Assembly: GCA_015501595.1 (NCBI GenBank)
Contig: JADNRX010000021.1
Span: 124,001-188,000 of the forward strand
Direction of reading: 5' to 3'
Source: Hymenopellis radicata
Lineage: Eukaryota; Basidiomycota; Agaricomycetes; Agaricales; Physalacriaceae
DNA length: 64,000 nucleotides
In this document: positions 45,987-57,148 of the stretch, piece after piece
Layout of the letters: every line of letters starts with the position of its first letter
How positions within the stretch are numbered: the stretch's first letter is position 1
Position numbers and translations under genes: made by a program
Notes under the pieces: model-generated
Seen by the model: only the letters and a program-made list of their open reading frames with translations
The model's database searches: none
Told to the model about the DNA's origin: nothing

Positions 45987-48900
45987 ATGCCGTACGGTAA
46001 CGCGCCCAGCGCGTTCGACGTGTCATCCGAGAAAGATCCTCCTCCGCCTCCGAAACAGCCAGTGACATTCGCACCGACGATCCGTCAGGAGAACATTTCA
46101 AAGAAACGAACGAGAGAGGATGCTGCCACGAAGTCCACGATAAGTCGTAAACCGAAGAACGATGCTGGACTAGTTGCAGGACCGGTATGTGCCTCAATGT
46201 CGATAATACCTATACCTTTAACTTCAAGGATAGCCCAAAGCCAAGCGCGCACGCATCGGCAAGTGTATGACAGAAGCAGCGTGTAAACACTGCTAACTGT
46301 CGACTCCAGACTACACGACTAAATACGCGCCGCCCTGTAACGTTAGGGCTCATAAGGAAACCAAAGAACTAATTCTCTTGGGCGAACTAGACAAGCCTGA
46401 TACAGGAGAGAGTGCCGATAAGCCTGTGCGCCATCTCGACCAATTTTCCTTCTATGACAAGAGCAACGGGCCAACCTTGGCGCCCATACATTTTCTGGAC
46501 AATCCCAATAAAGGACCCTTTTATGCTTCCGGATATGCGTTACCAGTACCGGAGGCAGATGAAGATGAAGGCCAGGAAAATGACGATGACGATGCGGATC
46601 CTGAGCAAGAACGCGTATATCTCAATCTTTCGAAGATCGTGTGCTACTCGTTTGACTATTCAAACGAAGACAGGTGCGTTTAGACGTCTTCCCAACCCGT
46701 GTCCTTTATTTATCAGCCGTTCCTCAGCACGGTCTGGCTCGAGACGGAACAAGCGTGGTACAAACTGCAATCAACAAGCACACAGTACCGACCGCTATGG
46801 GAACCTTTCTTTCGAGAGTTGTACGTGGCCAAAAAGATCATACGCTGGTCTATGACGAAAAGCCGAGATGGAACGGAAGCGTTTCTCAGTAGCTTCATTC
46901 TGGAAAAGGATCCATTCGGAGAAAGATTCAGCAAAGAAACGTTGTTTGAAGCTGTGAGGATTTTCCGGTAATGTCGTTACTTCAAATCTAACAGCAGGCA
47001 GAAAACACAGCTCATTCGGGGTCTTGAATCACACGAAGATTGCGACAAGCTCGTTGCCACTCCTCTTATACGATCTATCCTTGGAGACCAAGCACGAGGT
47101 GTCAAAAAGAACCTTCATGCGCGCAGAGCACCTCCGACCTCCAACCTTGACAACTTCTACCTGCGCCCCGAGAACCAGGAGCAAACTCATGTCACACCAA
47201 ACATTGCGATCCTTGCGAACGGCTGGTTTCAGGAGACCCTCAAGATCGTTGGTCCGATCCTTTTGAAAAGGAAAAGAAAGCGCCCAAGAAAGTCCAGGCG
47301 GAGCGGCAACAGGCTCAGGCAGTGGAGCACGTACGACTTTCGAATTGTGTTAGGAAGTGCAACGAGATCCCGAATATCCGATACAAAGGTCGTGGCCACG
47401 ACGGTTTCTATGACCAAGTGACAGTGAGCGGTATCAAATGCTGCGTGAGGTTTTTTCGTCAGATTCTTCCGACGTCTTGTTCACAGTCGCAGGTTGGCGA
47501 TGTTGTTGTACTTCGTCCCGACAGCGAGCACATGCCCAAGTTTCCAACAACGATAGCTCAAATTCCACCTGGCGCCGAACTACCGGATTTCTTCTGGTAG
47601 GTGCATTTCTTTCAAAACCATTTTATGTTGACTGGGAATAGGTTTGGAAAAATTATCTGGATAAGAGAGGCCGGCCAAGTTCATGTGCAATGGCTACAGC
47701 ACGGCTCGTTATCCGTCCTCGATGAGTTCGGTGCATCGTCCAAGAGCCTATTCCTTCTGGACATGTGCTCCACCATTCCTCTGCAGTCCGTTCATGAGAA
47801 GGTGACCGTGCGATTCCAAGAAGAAGAGGAAGGAGAGTATCACTGCCTGTAAGATATTGGCATATTCTGGGACTCTTGTATTGATGTTGCAAGCAGATTC
47901 AAGTATCATCCCCACGATGCTTCGTTCACATCCACCGCGCCAACTGATTTACAGGTCGTGGCAGATCATCCTCGTGATACATGTCCGTCTTGCCTTCTCA
48001 TGTCCAAGAAAGACCAAGATACACATACGGTGGCAATCGAAAAAGAGGAGACCAAGACGATCAACCGAAGCAGGACGCATCTGGTTTATATGGAGAGGAT
48101 CGAAATACCACTCTGACGACTTCGTACTATACCACGACCCGGAACACGCAAACAGCCCTGGACAAATTGGAAAGATCGTGTACTTCCAGACGTCCTCTCG
48201 CGTTAGCGCAGACCCGTGGCCGGTCACGATCCAGGTGCTTGAGCGTATTGGCAACTTGAGACATTTGCCAGAGAACGAGCTGCGTGATGAAGTACGCTTC
48301 ATATTCACTCCTCGAAGATGGTGTTGTTAATTTCGTCTTCCCATCAGCGACATTTGTTCATTACCGATGCCACGAAGAAAATATCCAGTCAACAGCTCCT
48401 CAAAATTATCATGGTCTTTCCGTTCTCAGTCATCAAGCAAGACGAGTTTGATGCATGGATAGCTGCGTCGCCGTTACACTTCTACATCAACTATCACTTC
48501 CCTTCTCGCGAATCGTCCTGGGACCAACGGACAGAAATTGACGACCAGGAATTTCACGTCTGCCAGGAGTGTGTCAGTTTGGATACCAAACGGTTCAGGT
48601 CTCTACAGGACATGGTTCAACGTAAGGAACTACTGCCAACGCTAGACTTATTCGCTGGTATCGGGGCATTCGGTGGGGGCATGGCGAAGGGAAGCGGTGT
48701 TATGAAAGTGACCCATGCGATCGAAATCTCACCATCAGCGGCATTGACATATCAGTACGTTACAACTCTAATCTCGCTCCGTTGTACTAATCCAAAATGC
48801 AGGAAGAATTATCCCGACGTGAAAGTTCACAACCAGTGTGCCAACAGGATCTTGAAATACTGGTACAGGTATTGGAGGTCGGAACCTGGGAACCGCCCTT

Positions 48901-50631
48901 CTCCTCCAGAGCAGCTTTACGACAAGAAGGAGAATGTCCCGCGCCCTCCAAAGAAGGGTCAGATCAAAGTGATCGTGGCGGGATTCCCCTGGTAATCTTC
49001 CCCACCCGTTACAACTATTCGCATTCTAATGTTCGTACAGTCAGTCGCATTCCACCTTGAATATGTTCAAGTCTGAGTCGGACAGAAAAAGCAATCTCAT
49101 TCTGCCGACGTTGTCGTTTGTGGAGCTTCTACAGCCGGACTACTGTTTTTTCGAGAATGTGCCAGGGTTCCTCCAGTACAGGCTCAACGCGACGCAGGTT
49201 AGTCCACATAAGGTGAAGGGTGGTATTGAGCGAGGTGGTTTGAAGCTTGTACTAAGAGCACTGCTTGACATGGGGTATTTCGATTCTTTCTTTCTCTTGT
49301 CATTGTTGACGCTCCGTCTCAGTTATCAAGTTCGATTCGGTCAGTTACAGGCTGCACATTATGGGACTCCCCAACGTCGCGAGCGCTTTTTCCTTTGTGC
49401 TGCCAAGCGCGGGCTGCGTCTTCCCGAATTTCCTCAACCGACACATAACTATCCCGACGCTCGTGACCTGTCAATCAAGAATATATGCGGGATATATGGA
49501 AGGGAGACCACCATACAGTGCATCAGTAACTCGAAGGGGATCGCGCCTCATTCCTATGTTTCGGTTCGGGACGCCATCGAAGACCTGCCAGCTTTTGATT
49601 AGTGAGTGCTCCTTATGTCTCCTACTATGGTGGGGTTGAACTGTTGAATCCTTTTTTAGCAGGCATCCAGGCCAGCAATCAGAGAACCAGCGAGCAGAAA
49701 GGGAAACTCGAAAAGAAAACGGGATCAAGGAATTTGACTCTGGAAAGCTATGTGGTCGCAAAAAGGTGGCTTACAAGCACGCTCCTTCCACTCGATTTCA
49801 GGTTGAAGCTCGCCGCGACTCTGAGGACGACCAGTGCCTCCAGCATTACACGCGGCCGCAGCGTAAGCAGATAGCGGAAAGGTGTGTCGTTTCTCTTTCT
49901 TCTGCGATATTTGCTGATGCCCATCGAATTAGGATTCTGGCGGTTCCTCTTAGGCCGAATGCAGATTATAGAAGTGAAGCTCTCTCCTGGTTATGTCGCA
50001 TTGCCTGATCTTCTACTTGTAGGTTTCGACGCCAAGCATCAGCAATCGTATATGATGTTCAATCCGGTTTCTGCTAATGGCAAGGGCGGTTTCAAAAAAG
50101 GTGATTTGATTATTCCGCATAGTGTCTAAATCTGATTGTTGTTTCTTAAGGCATGTTTGGGCGTATCGACGCGAGTGGCGTATTCCAAACCACAGTCACC
50201 AACGTAGGACCGACTGCCAAGCAGAGCTATGTGCTGCATCCTTGGTGCCATCGCATGGTTACGGTCAGCGGCCATCTTGGGAGAACGAGGCAGAGTGGAC
50301 TAACTCTGTGCAGGTTAGAGAATTGGCGCGGTCTCAAGGTTTACCAGACTCGTTCGAATTCGTGTCTCTCGCCAGTAAGGACGAGAAGATTGATACTGTG
50401 AGTTGTCGATTGCTCGTACGCAGTTCTGTTATACTTATTCCATTCCTTGAACAGATTCAGATGCTTCGTCAGGTGAGGAACTCGGCGATTGTCCAACAGT
50501 GGCTGAGATGACATTCTTCCTTCCTTCAGATAGGGAACGCTGTCCCGTGGCAGGTCGCGATGGCGCTCGGACGTGAGCTGCAGGCATCCATTTTAGAAGA
50601 TTGGGAGGAGCATGAGCGTGAGGATGATTAA
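45987..50631 (+). CDS. DNA (cytosine-5)-methyltransferase, DNMT1 type
   Basis: Nuclear maintenance-type methyltransferase. The start at 45987 gives MPYGNAPSAFDVSSEKD and a basic N-terminus. A replication-foci-targeting-like region follows (LGELDKPDTGE, HLDQFSFYDKSNGPTLAPI). Two BAH domains come next: VGDVVVLRPDSEHM with VHVQWLQHGS, and SKYHSDDFVLYHDPEH. The catalytic domain has motif I LDLFAGIGAFGGGM, motif IV GFPCQSHS with the catalytic Cys, motif VI FFENVPGFL, motif VIII AAHYGTPQRRERF and motif X IGNAVPWQVAMALGREL. An intron splits the catalytic Cys codon. Frame breaks near 47237, 48050 and 48085 each need one extra base. Ends EEHEREDD, stop at 50629-50631. Confidence 0.88.
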
Positions 50632-50962
50632 TGCATTAGATTTCACATAGGAATTGTACAGTAGGCATTCATCTTATGATTCTGGTTTATTATGCCAACG
50701 GAGAATAATGATACTTTCGGCGTCTGGGAATTCATGCTCGGGTTCTGCTGCTGCTTGTTCTAGCCAAATTCCTGGAAGGTTCTTGACATTCCTCGGTGCG
50801 GCCGCGAGTTTGGGAGGAATGCAACTCACACGCGCGAACTTCATGATAAGAACAAGCAAGTCGAGATATTATTCGAGAAACTTTGAGAATGGTCTGCGAA
50901 TCATGTTATTAAGCACGGAACAAAACGAGTAGAGACGAGTCAAACGACCACTTACCACAACT
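50632..50962. other. Spacer between DNMT1 and the ACT-domain gene
   Basis: 3' region of the methyltransferase gene and short promoter region of the next. Nothing else recognised. Confidence 0.4.
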
Positions 50963-51481
50963 ATGCCTCCGCCATCCGACCATCCTTGTCTGCATTTGAG
51001 TCTCCTCGAGAAAAAGTTCTTTGTCGTCAAAACGGAGAAACTAGATGCGGCGTTGCTTGCAGACTTGAGTTCGGGAAGAGTAGCGTGTTCTCGATTACGC
51101 GGACGCCAGAAGAGATCTCGGTGGCAGGGGAGGTGTACGAAGGGATGTCAAAGACGTTCGAGGAGAACAGCGGATGGAGGTGCATCAAGATTGCTGGGCC
51201 TATGGAATTCAGTGAGACATGCCCTTTGTTGTATCACTGGTCTTTTACATAACGCACCGTAGACTTGACTGGGGTTGTAGCCAGCTTCACAGCGCCTCTC
51301 ATGACGGCCCAGGTTCCCGTCTTTGCAGTGTCGACGTGGTGAGTGGTCCTCCCTAGTTAAGTGCAGGTTTTCAACATTGTCTTGCAGGAACGCCGATTAC
51401 GTGCTGGTGCCCGACGAAAAGGTGGCGATTGCTGTTGATGCACTGAAGCAGGATGGCTGGGTATTTACCGAGCAGAAATGA
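50963..51481 (+). CDS. ACT-domain protein (CASTOR-type ACT fold)
   Basis: Small protein of about 135 residues. The start at 50963 gives MPPPSDHPCLHLSLLEKKFF, then SVFSITRTPEEISVAG, a typical ACT strand-helix, and after two introns DLTGVVASFTAPLMTAQVP and FAVSTWNADYVLVPDEKVA, the second half of the fold. ACT domains bind amino acids and act as sensors. Between LADLSSG and KSSVFSI the frame shifts: TCGGGAAG near 51073 would need one more G. An alternative splice with donor GTTCTT keeps an open frame but deletes the first beta-strand, so a lost base is preferred. Ends VFTEQK at 51481. Confidence 0.65.
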
Positions 51482-51704
51482 AGGACAATGAAGAGATGAG
51501 GCATTGTGCATGTTGTAGTAGATAACCAAGTTGGGATCGGCGGTAGCGCCTGGAATAGCAGTTGTGTATTGTGCCCTTGCTTTCTGCCTGCCACTCGGGT
51601 TTTTCAGCCTTCTCAGCCTCCAGAGCTCGTCTGTCTGCGCTCGACGTCTTCCGTGCTACTGTTACCCAGCCTTGCTCTCAAAGAGACCCAGAAAAAGCTC
51701 AGTT

Positions 51705-54021
51705 ATGAGCTCAGGACTGTCCCCGTCAGGCGCGGTCAATGCAGATGGCAGGAAAAACGGCGTCCAGCGCGTTCAGCGTGCGCGACGCGGTGCCGCTGTA
51801 GCCAACGGTAGCAATGAAATTGACCAGATCATCCTCGACGAAATGAAGCGAGAAGGTGGGTGTCCTTGTCTTGCTGCAACTGAAGCGCCGCCACCAACGA
51901 TTATGCTACAGTCGACCAGGGACCTTCGATTCCCGCCGACACGATATTCACTTTCACCACTAATACCCAAATTCTGCCGCCTCACACCGAGTGCACAGCG
52001 CGCGCATCTGACTTTCGGACTAATAACCACAAGAGCTATTTTGACCGACCTGAAGTCATCGAGTCCTACAGGAATCAACAAAAGGTTGAGACCCCAGACT
52101 ATGAACTAATCACCGACGACATGATTATTACTAGCCGTTTTGTACCTCAAGTGGGTCGCCTTGAGCTTCTTCGCCTATCCTATCTTGACATTGAATTTAT
52201 TCTAGGGAGTTGAGGGTACCTCCGATTCTGCCTACGACAAACGGCACAAACGCTTTGAGAGAGTCGAAAAGAGCAGCCGGTTACGCGACATTGAGCGTCT
52301 CCAGAACAAGCAGTATCATCTGCACGAGCGCATTGAGCAGCTCAAGTCCGTAGACAGTACCGCCTTTCTGCCTATCGATGGTCGTACTTTCACGGTCCAG
52401 CCATTGAGGACGAGGACCCTGCCACAGTTGACAAGCGTGCTCTCGCCACTGGAATCGCGGAGACCAGGGAGGGCGAACGACGCCGCCACCAGATGCTCAG
52501 AACGGGTTTGGCGCTCGAGGCGCGTCTCAAGGCGTCTTTGACGACGCGTAGGAAAAAGGGAGCTTACAACGCTTCTCCTTCCCGACCTGCGAATGGTGCT
52601 TTACAACACGCGTCGACTTCCTCTTCCTCTATTCCAGATGATACCACTGATGCCTACGTTCCGGAGGTGCTGGCGCCGATACCGCAGCAGCCACGTTTAA
52701 CGGTCAAGAAGCCTTACTATCCGGGACTGGTGGTGGATGACGACCAGGACTCTGACTATCAGGATATCCCTGCAGACGTGGACGTGGATGACAGAGACGA
52801 GTGGCACGACGCAGCGATTCCGCCACCAAAGAAACGCCGTCGCAGTGATGACGATGATTTTTATGATGATGGGTATAAACGAGCTGCAAAGAAGAAGTCG
52901 ACCAAGACGCCGAAAGTCAAGGATATGCCTGCTCCTAGAGGTGCGGTGCGACCTGAGGAGCAAGGAATTCCTTCATTCAAGATAAAACTTCCTGCAAGAG
53001 ACCTATCGAGAGTATCTACTCCGACACTCGCCAAAGGGAAAGGCAGATCTTTGGATACCTCTCGACCGCAGCTTCCCGTACCCACACATCCTTCTCTACC
53101 AATTCCCCGCAACCTAGCCCGTCCGCTAGATGCTGTGCGCAATTCCTCACTCTCACCTATGACCTCCATTGACGACACAGAGGACGATAATGCGTCGCGT
53201 GTGCATCGTACTCCCTTAAATCGCCGCTCACCATCACCTCCACGTACTATATATTCACGCCGACAACCAACTTCCCAGCCCATCCCAATAACACCGCGGC
53301 GTCGCTCGCCCTCGCCCTCCACACGGTCTCATGATGGACCTTTCCCGCTTCCACCTCCACCTCCACCGTCGTCGACGAAGAAACGGAAAGCAGAGGAGAG
53401 CGTCGCGCCGCACAACAACAAGAAGCAGAAAGTTCAGGCTCCTGACGCGCCTCCCAAACGTGGGCCTGGACGGCCGAGAAAGGAGGAGGCTGCACATACG
53501 CCTGCGCCTGTAGTACCGCCGACTCCAGCGCCGGCTCCAGCTCCCGTGAAGCGGCGGGGTCGTTCCATGAAGCCTGAACCGACGCCACAGACGATGCCAG
53601 ATCCTCCGCCAGAGGAGCCTACACCCGCGAAGCGACACATCAGCTGCCTGATCCTACGCCCGAGCCCATTCCCGCTCGCGAGCCCAGCCCTCTACCCGCC
53701 GCCCCCACACCAACGCCACAGCCCGCCACCCCCGCTGCCGCATCGTCGACCTCTCGACGTTCTGTCACACGCGGTCCCGAGGCGAAAAAGAAGGATGGTC
53801 TGATGCTCACTATAGCACGGAACTCTAGTGGGAAGGGCGGGCGGGCGCCTCGGCATCTGACAGCGTTCGGCGCCGCCATGCCGGCGGCTTTGGCAAAGGA
53901 TCCCAAGGTCTGGGGACCAGAGACAACAGATTACGAGCTGCCGCGGTTCATAGCAGACGATCCGATGGTGAAGACTGGCAGGAAAAGGATTGAGAAGGCG
54001 TTTTCAAAACGGCATCGGTGA
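51705..54021 (+). CDS. PEHE-like chromatin protein with AT-hook and acidic/proline-rich region
   Basis: The start at 51705 gives MSSGLSPSGAVNADGRKN. After a 56-base intron comes VDQGPSIPADTIFTF, then KSYFDRPEVIESYRNQQKV. The segment SAYDKRHKRFERVEKSSRL and QYHLHERIEQLK resembles the PEHE domain of MSL1/NSL1-type histone acetyltransferase partners (moderate). The long C-terminal half is disordered: a bipartite basic signal (PPPKKRRRSDDDDF), KTPKVKDMPAPRG, an AT-hook (PKRGPGRPRKEE) and proline runs. It ends in a conserved-looking tail, HLTAFGAAMPAALAKDPKVW. Two breaks, near 52379 and 53629, each need one extra base to link the parts; otherwise the frame stops early. Probably nuclear. Confidence 0.6.
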
Positions 54022-54166
54022 ACACTCTTATGGATAGCACTTGGATAGCACACGACCTAAAACACTTATCACTCGGTTGCTTGAGCGTGTTTTATTAGTT
54101 TATTGCGATTCGGGTGTAAGGTGTAGATAAATTACTACTGTGGCGTAGCATACGTAAATTCAACTA

Positions 54167-55500
54167 CTACGACAACGAGATCTTGCGGGCCTCTATTTCT
54201 GCCTGGCGGGCCTCTATTTCTGCGGAGAGTTCCCCTTTGAGAGCACGGATAGACTGGTTGTGTCCTAGGACAGCTTGTGCGTGGCGCAGATAGCCTAAAG
54301 CCTTAACAGTCTTGCGCAAGGCCCGCGGATCGATAGGCAACCTGGGGGTGTAGTCACCTCGCGCAAAGTCACGGGGTGGACGTGGCGTGGCGAGAGACAG
54401 AGGGCGGTAGGGGCTAAGGCCGTCCTGGAGCCCATCTTCGGGCTCATATGGGGGCAGCGCGAAATCGACGTCGGCCTCCAAGTATTCTGGCTCCAGAGTC
54501 TCTCTTCGCCGGTAGAAGCGCATATAGTCAATCGCCGCAGCGTCGAGCGATTCCTCTTCTTCCTTGAGACTTGCGGTCTCCCCCTCGTCTCCCTGGTTGT
54601 GCACCATCCATTCTCTAACAAATTCGCGCTTGTCCTCATCTGAGAGCGCCTCCTTTTCCTGGTCAGTGAGGTCCAAGGCTTCCATAGCGTCATGCAGCAA
54701 GGCAGTGAATTCCTCCTCGGGAGTAGAGGCAAGACGTTGATCGATGGATTTGTAAATTTCTTCACGCGTCATTTTCGGTTCAACCTCTTCTTCTTCTACG
54801 TGCTGCTGTTCGCGCTGAACAATAGTTTGGCGTACAGCGGCGCGCTTTACAGAAGGAGGAACATCCCGCTTGCGCGGTGTCGGCTTTGCCTGTGGCGCGC
54901 CTTCCTTTCTGTGGGCGCTGCGTCGAACGTAGCCACTTGGACCGACATCTCCCGTGGAGACGACTGGCACGGGTTTCCGTTTCTTCTTGTCCGCTTGCAC
55001 AGGTTCAGGTTCCTTGCGCTCGAAGAACTGGTCGAGGTTGGCCAGACTTTTTTGGAACGCCCTCGACTTGGGCGACAGCGGTTTGTTCATACCAACAGCG
55101 TTGAGAGTGAGCTGTGGGGGGAGGTCGAGGAGAGGCGCGCCGGGTGGAGGGTTGGGCGCGGTTTCGGACTGAGGCTCGGGATTAGGCGCGACTCCAGATT
55201 TGCGCTCGGTCTGTATGCGGTGGGCCGTCAGCTGCTGCGCCAATGGCTCGTTTGCTGTCGTGTATTCAGCACAACAGAGCCGTGTTCAGTGAAGACAAAA
55301 ACATACTGATACGGATGCCGCCCCAGTCGCTGGCGATTCGCGGTTTGGGTTTGGGTTTCTGCGGCGCATCATTAGACTGGAAACGAGCATTTTTCTTGAG
55401 TAGAGAAAGACGCAGCCGCACAAGCCGGCATCTGTACATGGGTAGGCACTTGGCGGGAAGAGACCCGTAGAATTTGTTCCTGTTTGCGCGTCCTTGCCAT
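54167..55500 (-). CDS. Uncharacterised charged protein overlapping the palmitoyltransferase start
   Basis: Three exons on the minus strand. The first, [17 protein letters not shown], starts at 55500 (an in-frame ATG at 55563 would extend it by 21 residues). The second gives [19 protein letters not shown] and [10 protein letters not shown], and the long third begins [19 protein letters not shown]. It is Lys/Arg and Glu-rich: a basic region ([20 protein letters not shown]), then acidic helical segments with [17 protein letters not shown] and [20 protein letters not shown]. It ends [11 protein letters not shown] at 54167. No known domain recognised. The start codon overlaps that of the plus-strand palmitoyltransferase gene. 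Confidence 0.7.
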
Positions 55501-57148
55501 GCATCCCTCCAGCTTCCTTGGCCGGCTCGTCGTCAACCTCACCGTCCTGCTCATCTGCTTCATTTCCTATTCTTCACAAATATTCATAATATGGCCCTGG
55601 TACGGCCGCGTCGTCTCTGTAGAGCTCATCACCCTCCTCGTACCCTTCAAGTGCTTGTTCATTTCATCATGTACATCTCTCAACTAAATTGGCCTCAGTC
55701 TACTCGTCGGAATGCTCTTTTGGAACTACTTTCTATGCGTCTACACTGACCCCGGCGGCGTTCCTGACTCTTGGGCAAGTCCAAGTCGAGTCCCATATGC
55801 CTTGCACCGCCTTGAACTGTTGCCAGATACCCGACACTAATGAAGACGGATACGAAGTCAAAAAGATCACTGGTGGTCCGCGCTACTGTCGGATGTGCGA
55901 GAAACACAAGCCTGCTAGAACCCATCATTGCCGACAGTGTGATCGGTATGTTGTCGGGCTCGTGTGCTTACTGTACTGACATCTGTAGGTGTGTCCTCCG
56001 CATGGATCATCACTGTCCTTGGGTTAACAACTGCGTCGGGCACTTCAACTATGGTTATTTTGTTCGCTTCCTCTTCTTCGTGGACTTGGCATGTTCCTAC
56101 CATCTCGCAATGGTCACTCGACGCGTCTTGGACGAGACATCTTCAGCCTACTGGAATGCCGTCTCTGCCGTGGAGTTGGTCTTTATCATGCTAAATTATG
56201 TGACCTGCGTTCCCGTTGTTCTGGCTGTTGGTGCTTTCAGGTATGCCAATTCTCTCTTGGGCTTCTGACGCTGACCTTTTCCCAGTCTTTACCATTTCTC
56301 GAGCTTGATGAGTAATACAACGACTATTGAGAGCTGGGAAAAGGATAGAGCGACGATGATGGTTCGAAGAGGAAAACTTCGTGAAGTGAGTGCTTGTTTA
56401 CATCGTTCCTTGTCCTTCTCACTGAGATCTCGCCAGGTTAAATTTCCTTATGTGAGTAGTTTTTCGCAAGTATTTCCAGAAACTAAACGTCTTTGTAGCA
56501 TCTCGGCCGTCGTCGTAACATTGAGTCTGTTCTCGGAACAAATCCTCTCTTGTGGTGGTATCCATTACCAGCTCCAGGTGACGGCCTGAAATACGATATT
56601 AATGAAACTGGTGAGTAGTCAAGGAGTCATTCAGATATCAACTAAACGTAGCAGAGGAAGGATACGAACTTTCCGAATGGCCACCGCGAGATCCCATGAC
56701 GGAGCCGCCACCCCAACAGGGCTTCAACCTCCCCGACTCACCGTGGACGTACGGCAATGGCTCTATAAACCCCGAGCTGGCGCCGTCCAATTCCAAAACG
56801 CGTCTTACGCCCAAGCGACGCGTCAGGCGCGCTGCGCATCACTCGACGCTTCCCCCATACCATCCTGATTACCAGGAAGGCGCGAGCTCGGGGTACGACT
56901 ACGAGGAGGACTCGGATTCGTCGTTTGAGGAGGAGCAGAGGCGGCCGCTTATACGGCGCGGGTCAGAGGGCTACGAGATTCGCCCGACGGGGAGGGAGGA
57001 TATACTTCAGAGGTATTTAGAGCAGATTGGGGAGACCCCGGGGAGGTATCATCGATATATACCGCAGGAGGATTCGGAGCCGGATACTGATGATGATGAG
57101 GAGACTCCGATTGGACAAATTAGACCACAGACTAAGATGAGTGCTTAG
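55499..57148 (+). CDS. PFA4: DHHC palmitoyltransferase (PFA4-like)
   Basis: Integral ER/Golgi membrane enzyme that attaches palmitate to cysteines; yeast Pfa4 acts on chitin synthase Chs3. The start at 55499 gives [19 protein letters not shown], and the first helix with [11 protein letters not shown] is typical of Pfa4. After an intron, [19 protein letters not shown] precedes the cysteine-rich domain: [38 protein letters not shown]. Two more helices follow and the TTxE-like motif [13 protein letters not shown]. The C-terminus is long and acidic ([15 protein letters not shown]), ending IRPQTKMSA at 57148. Moving the start downstream would remove the first membrane helix, so this ATG is well supported. 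Confidence 0.92.

Noticed and set aside
52697..53640. Long minus-strand frames opposite the PEHE-like gene
   Set aside because: Low-complexity antisense of Pro/Ala/Arg-rich coding sequence. The plus strand carries the AT-hook and nuclear signals.
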